A DNA stretch of 64,000 bases. Source: Rhizobiales bacterium Y(2018) (GTDB lineage Bacteria > Pseudomonadota > Alphaproteobacteria > Rhizobiales > Aestuariivirgaceae). A program made the translations under genes and the position numbers. The stretch covers positions 327,862-391,861 of the forward strand of contig SCPD01000003.1 of NCBI GenBank assembly GCA_005502925.1. Direction: 5' to 3'. The notes beneath the pieces are model-generated. The model saw only the letters and a program-made list of their open reading frames with translations. It had not been told where the DNA came from and did no database searches. Of the stretch, positions 50,887-58,916 are shown piece by piece. The number at the start of each line of letters is the position of its first letter. The stretch's first letter is position 1.

Positions 50887-51614
50887 GCCTGACCGAATTC
50901 AGTGAAAATTATGCACCGGTCGACTTCATGCTGGTGGCGCAGCATTGGTCCCTCTTCCTCCTCGGCCTGCGCAATACGCTCATTCTGCTCACCGGGCCGC
51001 TGGTCCTCTCCTGCCTTTTCGCCGTGCCGCTGGCGCTCATCCGCGCCAACCGCGTGCCGGTCGCGAACCCGATCATCTTCGCCTATACCTATCTCTTCCG
51101 CGGCACGCCGCTCCTGGTCCAGCTCTACCTTCTCTATTACGGCGCCGCGCAATTCTCCCTCATCCGGGACACCTTCCTGTGGACCGTCCTGCGCGAAGCC
51201 TGGTGGTGCGCCTTCATCTCCTTCACCCTGTGCTCGACCGCCTATATCACCGAGATTTTGCGCGGCGCCATCGAGACGGTGCCCAAGGGCGAGATCGAGG
51301 CGGCGAAAGCCTGCGGCATGAGCCCGTCGACGCGGACCCGCCGCATCATCCTGCCCAACGCCTTCCGCCGCGCTTTGCCCGCCTTCTCGAATGAGGTGAT
51401 CTTCACGCTGCATTCGACCGTGCTCGCCAGCACCGTCACCATCATCGACATCCTTGGCGCCGCGCGTCTGTTCAACAACAAATATTACCTCGCCTTTGAC
51501 GGCTTCATCGTTGCCGCTCTGCTCTACATGACGCTCGTCTACACCATCAATCGCGGCTTCAAATTCTGGGAGGGCAAGTGGCATCGCCACCTCTCCCGTG
51601 AACGCACCACCTGA
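50883..51614 (+). CDS. Polar amino acid ABC transporter permease
   Basis: 243 residues from the ATG at 50883 (MSLTEFSENYAP), overlapping the preceding permease stop by 4 bp. It shows LFRGTPLLVQLYLLYYG, the conserved HisM-type stretch, and the EAA loop IEAAKACGMSPSTRTRRIILP. Second subunit of the amino acid importer; the aminotransferase gene starts 25 bp downstream. Confidence 0.94.
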   Translation: MSLTEFSENYAPVDFMLVAQHWSLFLLGLRNTLILLTGPLVLSCLFAVPLALIRANRVPVANPIIFAYTYLFRGTPLLVQLYLLYYGAAQFSLIRDTFLWTVLREAWWCAFISFTLCSTAYITEILRGAIETVPKGEIEAAKACGMSPSTRTRRIILPNAFRRALPAFSNEVIFTLHSTVLASTVTIIDILGAARLFNNKYYLAFDGFIVAALLYMTLVYTINRGFKFWEGKWHRHLSRERTT

Positions 51615-51639
51615 TCCCATCATCACCAGAGAGGTCTTC

Positions 51640-52776
51640 ATGCAACGCCTTGGCACCATCGATATTTTTCCGCCGGCCGAGAACTTCGTCTATATGGATG
51701 CGGCTTCCGTCGGCCTCACCCACAAGGGTGCGGCGGCCGCGATCAACCGCTGGCAGCAGGCTCTGGCGGATGAAGGCACCATCGCCTTCGACGAGCAGGA
51801 CGAGGTCGAGTGCCTCGATAATCTGAACGATGCGGCGGCTCGGCTCTTCAACGCGCAGACCCGCGACATCGCCACCGCCTCGAGCGAAACGGTGCTGATG
51901 TCGTCGCTCGCCTGGGCGGTCATGCCGCCCAAAGGGACGACGATCGTCGCGACCGAAACGACGCATCCGAGCACCGTCTATCCCTGGATGCGCGTCGCCG
52001 AAGCGACCGGCGCGCAAATGCGCTGGGCCCGCGCCGACAATCTCTATATCGATCCCGATCATCTCGAGAGCCTGATCGACGACAGCACGTCGGTCGTCTG
52101 CCTCTCGCATGTGGAATATGGCACCGGACAGACCTATGATCTCGCCCGCTTCGCCGCCAAGGCCCACAAGCACGGCGCCATCTGCGTGGTGGACGCGACC
52201 CAGTCGGCCGGCCAAGTGCCGATCGACGTGGCCAGGACCGGCATCGATGCGGCCGCCGCCTCCACCTACAAATGGCTCTGCGGTCCGTTCGGCACCGGCA
52301 TCATGTATGTCGCGCCCGCCCTTCAGAAGCTCAATCCCGGCATTGTCGGCTGGCGCTCGCATAAGGACATGTGGGACTTCCAGGCCGACCGCCTCGAACT
52401 GCCCGATACGGCGAAACGTTATGAGTTCGGCACCATGGCCTATGGCACTGCCTTCGGCGCCACCGAAGCGATGAATTATCTGCTCAAACATTCGATCGAA
52501 AAGATCCACACGCATAATCGCGAGATCTCCGACCGGTTGATGAGCGGCCTCCAGGCGCTCGGCGCCGAGGTCCTGTCGCCGAAAAATGCAGCGGAACGCT
52601 CGGCCACCATCGCGGCGCGTTTCCCCGGCAAGAACAGCCGGGATTTCGCCCGCACCCTCAAGGAGAACAGCGTGATCGCCTCTCTGCGGCGCGATTTCAT
52701 CCGCTTCTCGCCGCATCTCTACAATAATGCCGACGATATCGACCGGGGCCTCGCCTCGATCAAGGCGGCGCTCTGA
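51640..52776 (+). CDS. Class V aminotransferase-family PLP enzyme
   Basis: 378 residues from the ATG at 51640, preceded by AGAGGTC; a GTG at 51598 would overlap the permease gene. Fold-type I motifs are ETTHPSTVYPW, CLSHVEYGTGQ, VVDATQSAGQVPID (D185, Q188) and STYKWLCGPFGTG with the Schiff-base K211. Relatives include cysteine desulfurases, isopenicillin epimerase-like and amino-acid lyase enzymes. Placement directly after an amino acid importer and before a deacylase suggests it handles the imported amino acid after deacylation. Confidence 0.9.
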   Translation: MQRLGTIDIFPPAENFVYMDAASVGLTHKGAAAAINRWQQALADEGTIAFDEQDEVECLDNLNDAAARLFNAQTRDIATASSETVLMSSLAWAVMPPKGTTIVATETTHPSTVYPWMRVAEATGAQMRWARADNLYIDPDHLESLIDDSTSVVCLSHVEYGTGQTYDLARFAAKAHKHGAICVVDATQSAGQVPIDVARTGIDAAAASTYKWLCGPFGTGIMYVAPALQKLNPGIVGWRSHKDMWDFQADRLELPDTAKRYEFGTMAYGTAFGATEAMNYLLKHSIEKIHTHNREISDRLMSGLQALGAEVLSPKNAAERSATIAARFPGKNSRDFARTLKENSVIASLRRDFIRFSPHLYNNADDIDRGLASIKAAL

Positions 52777-52777
52777 G

Positions 52778-53770
52778 ATGCACACGTCGATCGACATCGA
52801 TCTCGATGCGGCGGGGCGCCAGTCGGGCAGCTTGAGCCTTCCGGCTCTGCTCCCCGACGGCGAGGAACGGCGCATCACCACGCCGATCCACTGCCTGGCA
52901 CAAGGCGAAGGTCCGACGCTCGTGCTCACCGCCGGTGTGCATGGCGATGAATATGAAGGCCCGATCGCGCTGGCCGAGCTGGCGCGCGACCTTGATCCCG
53001 GGTCGATCAAAGGCCGCATCATCATCCTGCCGCGGGTAAACGCGCCGGCCTGCGATGCGGGGGTACGGAGCACGCCGATCGACGGGCTCAATCTCAACCG
53101 GGCCTTTCCCGGACGAGCCGATGGCTCGTTCACCAGTCGGCTGGCGCATGTCATCGAGACCGAGCTCTATGCCCGCGCCGATTACGCCGCCGACTTCCAT
53201 TGCGGCGGCGCCATCCTGCACTTCTTGCCGTCGACCCTGTTCGTCGTGACCGGCGACGAGCAAGAGAACCGGCGCCGGCTCGATCTCACACGCGGTTTCG
53301 GCGCGGGTCATTGCATGCTGTTCGGCGCCAAGACCATGGGCGTCGAGGTCAGCATCGACGCCGCAATGCTGCGCCAGGACGTCATCGGCATCAGCGGCGA
53401 ATTCGGCGGCTCGGCGGAAGTGACGCCCGCCGCTATGGATCTGTGCCGGACCGGACTCAAACGTCTCCTCGGCCATCTTGGCATCACCCCGCCGCAAGCG
53501 CCATCGGAGCCGATCGAGCCGCAGCTCATCGATGTCCGCCCGGATGAATGCTACGTGCTCGCCGATACGGAAGGGGTGTTCGAACCTCTGGCGCAGCTCG
53601 GTGACGATATCGCCGCCGGCGAACTGGTCGGCAGGCTGCATCGTTATGATAAAGAGCCGCTGCCCGTTCGTGCGCGCACCGGTGGCGTCGTCATGGCGCG
53701 CCGGTCACTGGCGCGCTCGGCCTCGGGCGACTGGCTCTATATCATCGGCCGGCCGGTGGCGGCGCTTTAG
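52778..53770 (+). CDS. Succinylglutamate desuccinylase/aspartoacylase-family deacylase
   Basis: 330 residues from the ATG at 52778, 1 bp after the aminotransferase stop. Zinc-site motifs are TAGVHGDEYEG (H55, E58), GLNLNRAFPG (N107, R108) and DFHCGG (H141), with a C-terminal beta domain (ADTEGVFEPLAQLGDDI). It probably hydrolyses an N-acyl amino acid. It resembles 15630-16622 and likewise overlaps a convergent gene at its 3' end, here the LysR gene by 29 bp. Confidence 0.91.
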   Translation: MHTSIDIDLDAAGRQSGSLSLPALLPDGEERRITTPIHCLAQGEGPTLVLTAGVHGDEYEGPIALAELARDLDPGSIKGRIIILPRVNAPACDAGVRSTPIDGLNLNRAFPGRADGSFTSRLAHVIETELYARADYAADFHCGGAILHFLPSTLFVVTGDEQENRRRLDLTRGFGAGHCMLFGAKTMGVEVSIDAAMLRQDVIGISGEFGGSAEVTPAAMDLCRTGLKRLLGHLGITPPQAPSEPIEPQLIDVRPDECYVLADTEGVFEPLAQLGDDIAAGELVGRLHRYDKEPLPVRARTGGVVMARRSLARSASGDWLYIIGRPVAAL

Positions 53771-54695
53771 CTTCGGTCCTCCGCGCCTTCACGATCGCCA
53801 GGAAGCTGCGCACCATCGGATTGGCGAGCGAGGCACGATGTGCCTTGACCACGATCCCTGTCTCCTTGGCGATCTCCGTGGGCCGGATGGCACGGAGCTG
53901 CCCCCGCTGCTCCCAGGCTTCAGCATAGTGCGTCGGCAGGAAACCCAGATGCGTGCCGGCCAGCACGAGGAACAACACGCCTTCGGTCTGGTGCGAGGTG
54001 GCGGCGGATTTGAGCCCCAGCTTCTCGAAGGCATGGCTCTCGGCGAGCGAATAGCCGTGCTGGACCAGCTTGTACTGGGCCAGCCGCTCGTCAGTGAGCT
54101 CGGTATCGGCGGCGGCGAAGGCTTCATGGCCGGCGCCGCAATAAAGCAGGCTGCGCTCCATCGCCAAGGGCGTGATGAGCGCCCGCGACGGCCGCGCATC
54201 GGCGACCGAGACGGCGATATGGAGGCGGCGTTCATCGACGGCACGATCGATCTCGCTCTCCGAGCCGATCATCATATTGAGCCTGACGGCCGGATTGGCC
54301 TTGGAATAATCGGCGAGAATCTCGCGCAACGGTATGGTCTCACTGGTGACCAGCGTGTCGATGAAGCCGATATAGAACTCACCGATCAGCTCGGAATGGA
54401 AGGCGTTGATGCGCGAGCGGAACTCTTCCAGCGACACCAGAAGCTGCGAGATCGCCTCATAGACGACCTTGCCCTCCTCGGTCAGTGCGAAGCCGCTGCG
54501 GCCGCGCTCGCACAGCCTGACGCCGAGGCGGATCTCGAGATCGCTCACATGTTTGCTGATCGCCGATTTGGTGAGGCCGATCTCCGCCTCGGCGGCCGAG
54601 AAGCCGCCGCAATCGGCGACGGCACGGAAGACGCGCAGGAGCTTCAGCTCGAAATCGGTGAATTGTCCGGCGAAGATGCGATGGGGCCACGTCAT
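53742..54695 (-). CDS. LysR-family transcriptional regulator
   Basis: 317 residues with the HTH near residues 13-60 (FELKLLRVFRAVADCGGFSA, TKSAISKHVSDLEIRLG) and a LysR effector domain. It is related to the neighbour at 54708 and to 20185-21102. It lies 12 bp downstream of that neighbour on the same strand, forming a tandem pair between the two flanking importer operons. Its 3' end overlaps the deacylase gene. Which operon it controls is uncertain. Confidence 0.92.
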   Translation of the reverse strand: MTWPHRIFAGQFTDFELKLLRVFRAVADCGGFSAAEAEIGLTKSAISKHVSDLEIRLGVRLCERGRSGFALTEEGKVVYEAISQLLVSLEEFRSRINAFHSELIGEFYIGFIDTLVTSETIPLREILADYSKANPAVRLNMMIGSESEIDRAVDERRLHIAVSVADARPSRALITPLAMERSLLYCGAGHEAFAAADTELTDERLAQYKLVQHGYSLAESHAFEKLGLKSAATSHQTEGVLFLVLAGTHLGFLPTHYAEAWEQRGQLRAIRPTEIAKETGIVVKAHRASLANPMVRSFLAIVKARRTEAKAPPPAGR

Positions 54696-54707
54696 GTCAG
54701 AGACCGA

Positions 54708-55628
54708 TCACACTTCCTGCTCGATCGTCGCCGCCTCGAGCGCCGCCCAGAAATCCTTGAGGAAGGTGTCCATGAGCAGAGACGCCGCGTGGCCCTTGCG
54801 GGTCGCAATGTAATAAGCAGCACTCCAGCCCAACACTTGCGGCAGCACCGATTTCAGCTCCCCTGTCGTCACCCAGGCGTCGCCGAAATGCTTCGGCAGG
54901 AAACCGATATAGGAACCGGTGCGGATCAGGAAGGATTTTGCGAGCACGTCATTCACCGTGGCGGAAGCGGTTTCGACCATCAGGCGCGGCAACTCTGTCT
55001 GCATCCACATGCTGCGCGAAACGACGCGGTAATGCGAGAGGTCCTGCACATTGATCGAATGCGGGTCCTTCTCATAGAGCGGATGGCGGCGACCGCAATA
55101 GAGCTCCTGCTTTTCCGAATAGACATATTCATAAGAGAGGCCGCTGATCTTGCGCGGAAAGCAGCCGACCACGACATTGAGCTGGCCGTCGAGCAGCAGC
55201 TTCTCCATGACATGCAGCTCCTCCACCCTGACCGTCACGCGCGCATCATTTTCGCGCTGATTGAAGCGCCAGATGGCGTCATGGACGGGCGACTTGGGGT
55301 TGGTAATGGCGGAATCGAGCAGGCCCAGATTGAGCGCACCGTTCAATTGCCCGCGCAGGCCCGCCACCTCGCCGGTAAAATCCCCGATCACGGCGAAGAT
55401 GCGCTTGGCGGCCTCATAGACCACCGCGCCCTTGTCGGTGAGCTGAAACCCGACCCGGCCGCGCTGGCAGAGCTTGGCGCCCAGGCGCTGCTCGAGCTCG
55501 GTCATATGATTGCTGATGGTCGAAGCGCCGATATTCATCTCCGACTGGGCGGCGGTAAAGCCGCCATTCTCGACGACGGCGGTGAACACCTTGAGCAGGC
55601 GGAGGTCCTTCTCGGCGAAACTAAACAT
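54708..55628 (-). CDS. LysR-family transcriptional regulator
   Basis: 306 residues with the HTH (LRLLKVFTAVVENGGFTAAQ, GASTISNHMTELEQRLG) and the effector domain. It diverges from the PotD-type binding-protein gene at 55894 with a 265-bp AT-rich control region, so it is the best candidate regulator of the importer/creatininase operon. A weak inverted repeat ATAAA-N8-TTTAT (55717-55734) lies there. The adjacent second LysR gene on the same strand may be co-transcribed. Confidence 0.93.
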   Translation of the reverse strand: MFSFAEKDLRLLKVFTAVVENGGFTAAQSEMNIGASTISNHMTELEQRLGAKLCQRGRVGFQLTDKGAVVYEAAKRIFAVIGDFTGEVAGLRGQLNGALNLGLLDSAITNPKSPVHDAIWRFNQRENDARVTVRVEELHVMEKLLLDGQLNVVVGCFPRKISGLSYEYVYSEKQELYCGRRHPLYEKDPHSINVQDLSHYRVVSRSMWMQTELPRLMVETASATVNDVLAKSFLIRTGSYIGFLPKHFGDAWVTTGELKSVLPQVLGWSAAYYIATRKGHAASLLMDTFLKDFWAALEAATIEQEV

Positions 55629-55893
55629 GTCAATTCCTCAATGTGTTTGCCTATTTATCAATCTATCGAAGCGCCGACCAAAATTCAAACACGCCATCAA
55701 TGTCGCATAAGCTGTTATAAAGCATAGTATTTATGATTATCTGTGGATGAGGCACCAAAAGCGACATATCCAAAGTATCAAACTTATCTACACCACATCG
55801 ATATTTGTTAGAAGGAGCAAGTGTGAAAGTCTCCCGCCGCGCCAAGATAAAAATCGGGCGTCCAGAACCGGGTGGGAACAAAGGAGACGAACA

Positions 55894-57024
55894 ATGATCC
55901 ATACATATAAAGGCCGGGGACTAGTCACCCGCCGCAGCCTGCTCAAGGCCGGTGTCGCTCTCGCCGGCACGGCGAGCGGGTTTTCACTGGCGCGGGCGCA
56001 GTCCGACGACAAGGTCGTCAGCCTTCTGAGCTGGCCCGGTCACGGCGCGCAGGACGTGGTCGGTGATTTCGAGAAGGCTAATGGCGTCAAGGTCCAGGCC
56101 AAGGAATATACCAGCGGCGAAGAGATGATGGCGCTGCTGCAGTCGTCGCCGCCCGGCACTTTCGACGTGATCCTGAGCGATGCCGAATATACGAGCCAGC
56201 TGCAGCAGGCGAGCCTCATCGACGAGATGAATCCGGCCGACTATCCGCTCGACGAATTCTGGCCGGAGTTCCAGAAATTCCCGGCCCAGTTCGTCGACGG
56301 CAAGCTCTATGCCATCGTCGTCGACTATGGCTTCCTGGGCCTCGTCTACAACACCAAGCGGCTGACGCGCGAAGAAGTCGACTCCTATGCCATCCTCTCG
56401 AATGAGAAGGTCAAGGGCAAGGTCGGCATGTATGACTGGTACCTGCCCAATATGATGTGCCTCAGCCTCGGCGAGGGCAACCGGCCGCCGCATGACATCG
56501 ATAACGCGAAATACGACACGCTGAAGCAGAAGCTGTTCGGCCTTGCGCCGCAGATGTCGGGCATCGGCGTGTGGTCCTCGGTCTTCTCGCAGCTCACCAA
56601 TGAGGAATCCTGGGTGATGCCGGGCGTCGGCGCCTGGGCGGCCCTCCTCCTCGAAAAGGGCGGCGTGCCGATCAAGGCGGTGGTGCCGAAGGAAGGCGGC
56701 CTTCAATGGACCGAGATGCTCTCAGTCTCGGCCAATTCGGGCAAGAAGGACCTCGCCAAGAAGTTCATCCAGTACATGACCTCGGCCGAAGGCCAGGTGA
56801 AGGAAGCGACCAAGGCCGCTTACTGGGCCTCGATCCCCAACAAGGCCGGCTGGAAGCTTCTCAACGAGAAGAATCCGGAAGCCGCCGAGAAGCTCGAGCA
56901 CAAGCTCGACGCCCGTAACGTCATGGATGAGCTGAAGGAAGGCAAGATCTTCGTCCGCGACGTGCCGAAACAGCAGCCGATCGAGACCTGGAACGAGGCC
57001 TGGACCGAATTCAAGAACATGTAA
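55894..57024 (+). CDS. ABC transporter periplasmic binding protein (PotD-like)
   Basis: 376 residues from the ATG at 55894, preceded by AAAGGAGACG. N-terminal twin-arginine signal (TRRSLLKAGVALAGTASGFSLARA, near residues 12-35). The mature part starts SDDKVVSLLSWPGHGAQDVVGDF and shows the spermidine/putrescine-type pattern (LSDAEYTSQLQQASLIDEMN, VVDYGFLGLVYNTKRL). It is the first gene of the importer-creatininase operon, suggesting a ligand such as creatinine or a related guanidino/lactam compound (inference). A family A repeat separates it from the first permease gene. Confidence 0.94.
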   Translation: MIHTYKGRGLVTRRSLLKAGVALAGTASGFSLARAQSDDKVVSLLSWPGHGAQDVVGDFEKANGVKVQAKEYTSGEEMMALLQSSPPGTFDVILSDAEYTSQLQQASLIDEMNPADYPLDEFWPEFQKFPAQFVDGKLYAIVVDYGFLGLVYNTKRLTREEVDSYAILSNEKVKGKVGMYDWYLPNMMCLSLGEGNRPPHDIDNAKYDTLKQKLFGLAPQMSGIGVWSSVFSQLTNEESWVMPGVGAWAALLLEKGGVPIKAVVPKEGGLQWTEMLSVSANSGKKDLAKKFIQYMTSAEGQVKEATKAAYWASIPNKAGWKLLNEKNPEAAEKLEHKLDARNVMDELKEGKIFVRDVPKQQPIETWNEAWTEFKNM

Positions 57025-57119
57025 TGAGCGGGGAAGCGTGCCGTCCGCGCAAGTCCTCCCGCGCCGGCGGCCGCTTTAATCCATTCTCGACCCATGATGA
57101 GATCCGGCATATTCATTAT

Positions 57120-57231
57120 CCCTCACCCTGAGGTGCGAGCGCAGCGAGCCTCGAAGGGTCTCGCGCAACATATTCGCTCTATCCTGATGGGTGCTTCGAG
57201 GGCCGCTTCGCGGCCACCTCAGCATGAGGGG
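57120..57231. repeat. Dispersed palindromic repeat, family A copy 3
   Basis: A 112-bp element with left end CCCTCACCCTGAGGTGCG and right end CACCTCAGCATGAGGGG, inner hairpins CGAGCgcaGCGAG-like and GGCCGCttcGCGGCC, and CTTCGAGG boxes. It lies between the binding-protein and permease genes. Its terminal GAGGGGG is 8-14 nt before the permease ATG and could itself serve as the ribosome-binding site. Confidence 0.85.
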
Positions 57232-57239
57232 GTTGAGAG

Positions 57240-58109
57240 ATGAATCAAACTGATCGTGCAAATCGCCGCAGCTCCCTCTTCGCCTGGGCGCTCGCGCTGC
57301 CGATGCCTATTTGGCAGACCCTGTTCTTCGTCGCCGCCCTCCTCTTCCTGGTGGTGATGAGCTTCTGGTCGGTGCAGAATTTCCGCGTCACGCCGGACTT
57401 CACCTTCGACAACTGGATCAAGATCTATTCGGCCGGCTATTTCCGCGTCACTTATGTGCGGACCGTCCTCTATGCGCTCCTCGCCGCCACGCTGGCGAGC
57501 CTGATCGCCTTTCCTTGCGCCTATGGCCTCGCCTTCAAGGCCTCGCCGCTGATGCGCCGCATCGTGGTGGCGAGCCTCATCATGCCCTATTTCACCAGCT
57601 ATCTGGTGCGCGCCAATTCCTGGAAGATCCTGCTCACCGACCAGGGCGTCATCAACAGCGTGCTGGGCACCGTCGGCCTCGGCCCCTTGCCGATGACCAG
57701 CAATCTCTTCGCGGTGATGATCGGTTATCTCACCCTCATTCTGCCGATCGTGATCCTGCTCCAGTATTTCAGCCTCGCCAATGTCGACCGCCGGCTCATC
57801 GAGGCCGCGCATAATCTGCGCTGCGGGCGCGTGCGCACCGTGTTCCAGGTCATCATCCCGAGCGCCCGGACCGGCCTCATCCTCGCCGCCACCTTCGCCT
57901 TCATCCTCTCCTTTGGCGACTTCGTCAGCCCGAGCTTCCTCGGCAACAACAAGCCGCCGACGTTGACCGTGCTCATGGTCGATGCGGTCAAATCCGGCTC
58001 GCAATGGCCGCGTGCCGCGGTGGTGGCGCTCACCATGGTGGCGACCCTGCTGCTCGTCGCCTTCCTCGCCATGAACTTCGCCTATGGTGAGAAGAGGAAG
58101 CGCCCATGA
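57240..58109 (+). CDS. ABC transporter permease (PotB-like)
   Basis: 289 residues from the ATG at 57240, directly after the family A repeat. It has about six membrane spans. The EAA loop reads IEAAHNLRCGRVRTVFQVIIP: the loop glycine of the EAAxxLG pattern is replaced by Arg (CGC for GGC). It overlaps the next permease gene by 4 bp. Partner of 58106-58915. Confidence 0.92.
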   Translation: MNQTDRANRRSSLFAWALALPMPIWQTLFFVAALLFLVVMSFWSVQNFRVTPDFTFDNWIKIYSAGYFRVTYVRTVLYALLAATLASLIAFPCAYGLAFKASPLMRRIVVASLIMPYFTSYLVRANSWKILLTDQGVINSVLGTVGLGPLPMTSNLFAVMIGYLTLILPIVILLQYFSLANVDRRLIEAAHNLRCGRVRTVFQVIIPSARTGLILAATFAFILSFGDFVSPSFLGNNKPPTLTVLMVDAVKSGSQWPRAAVVALTMVATLLLVAFLAMNFAYGEKRKRP

Positions 58110-58915
58110 AGGCCGACCGGATCATTTCCCTGGCGTTCAAAGCCTATATCTGGCTGGCGCTGCTCTTCGTCTTCGCACCGATCCTGACCAGCTTCGTCTT
58201 CTCCTTCGACGCCAACAAATTCGCCGCCATTCCCTGGGGCGGCTTCAGCACGAAGTGGTATGCTGAAGCATTCGCCGATCCGGAAATCGCCAAGAGCCTG
58301 CGCAACACGGTGATCGTGGCGCTGTCGAGCTCCATACTCGCGACGCTGATCGGCTTCACCGCCGCCTATACCGATTACCGCTATGATTTCTTCGGCAAGA
58401 GGGTCTATCTGGCGCTCGCCTTCATCCCGCCGACCATCCCGGTGATCATTCTCGGCGTCGCCATGCTGGTGCTGCTCGGCCGCATCGGACTCTCGGGCCA
58501 GCTTCATTCCGTCATCATCGCCCATGTCGTCTATTCGCTGCCCTTCGCGATGGCGCTCATCCGCCTGCGCCTGTCGCAGATGAACAAGGACCTCGAGGCG
58601 GCGGCGTGGAATCTCGGCGCCAGCCAGTGGCGGGCGCTCAAGGAAATCATCATCCCCTTCTGCCTGCCGGCGATTTTCTCGGCGCTGTTCCTCACCAAGG
58701 CGGTCTCGTTCGATGAATATGCCATCGCCTGGTTCGTCTCCGGCTTCAACGAGACCCTTCCGGTGCGCATCCTCATCCTGCTGCAGCGCGAGGTGAGCCC
58801 CAAGGTCAACGCCATCGGCAGTCTCGTCTTCATCGTCTCCATGACTCTCGTGATGCTCGCCCAGATCGTCTTCCTGATGCGCGAGCCCGGGTCCGGCAAA
58901 GGAAAGAGGATCTAA
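58106..58915 (+). CDS. ABC transporter permease (PotC-like)
   Basis: 269 residues with spans including WLALLFVFAPILTSFVFSF and the EAA loop LEAAAWNLGASQWRALKEII. Its ATG overlaps the upstream permease stop and the ATPase gene begins 1 bp after its stop. It completes the channel of the importer preceding the creatininase genes. Confidence 0.93.
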   Translation: MKADRIISLAFKAYIWLALLFVFAPILTSFVFSFDANKFAAIPWGGFSTKWYAEAFADPEIAKSLRNTVIVALSSSILATLIGFTAAYTDYRYDFFGKRVYLALAFIPPTIPVIILGVAMLVLLGRIGLSGQLHSVIIAHVVYSLPFAMALIRLRLSQMNKDLEAAAWNLGASQWRALKEIIIPFCLPAIFSALFLTKAVSFDEYAIAWFVSGFNETLPVRILILLQREVSPKVNAIGSLVFIVSMTLVMLAQIVFLMREPGSGKGKRI

Positions 58916-58916
58916 C

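Noticed and set aside
53478..55727. 749-codon plus-strand frame spanning two LysR genes
   Set aside because: It is antisense to two complete LysR proteins with clear HTH motifs; the composition is typical of an antisense frame in GC-rich DNA.
7301..57231. Reading the post-SBP hairpins as full intrinsic terminators
   Set aside because: They lack a following T-run and the downstream genes are functional partners without clear promoters of their own, so partial attenuation or mRNA protection fits better.
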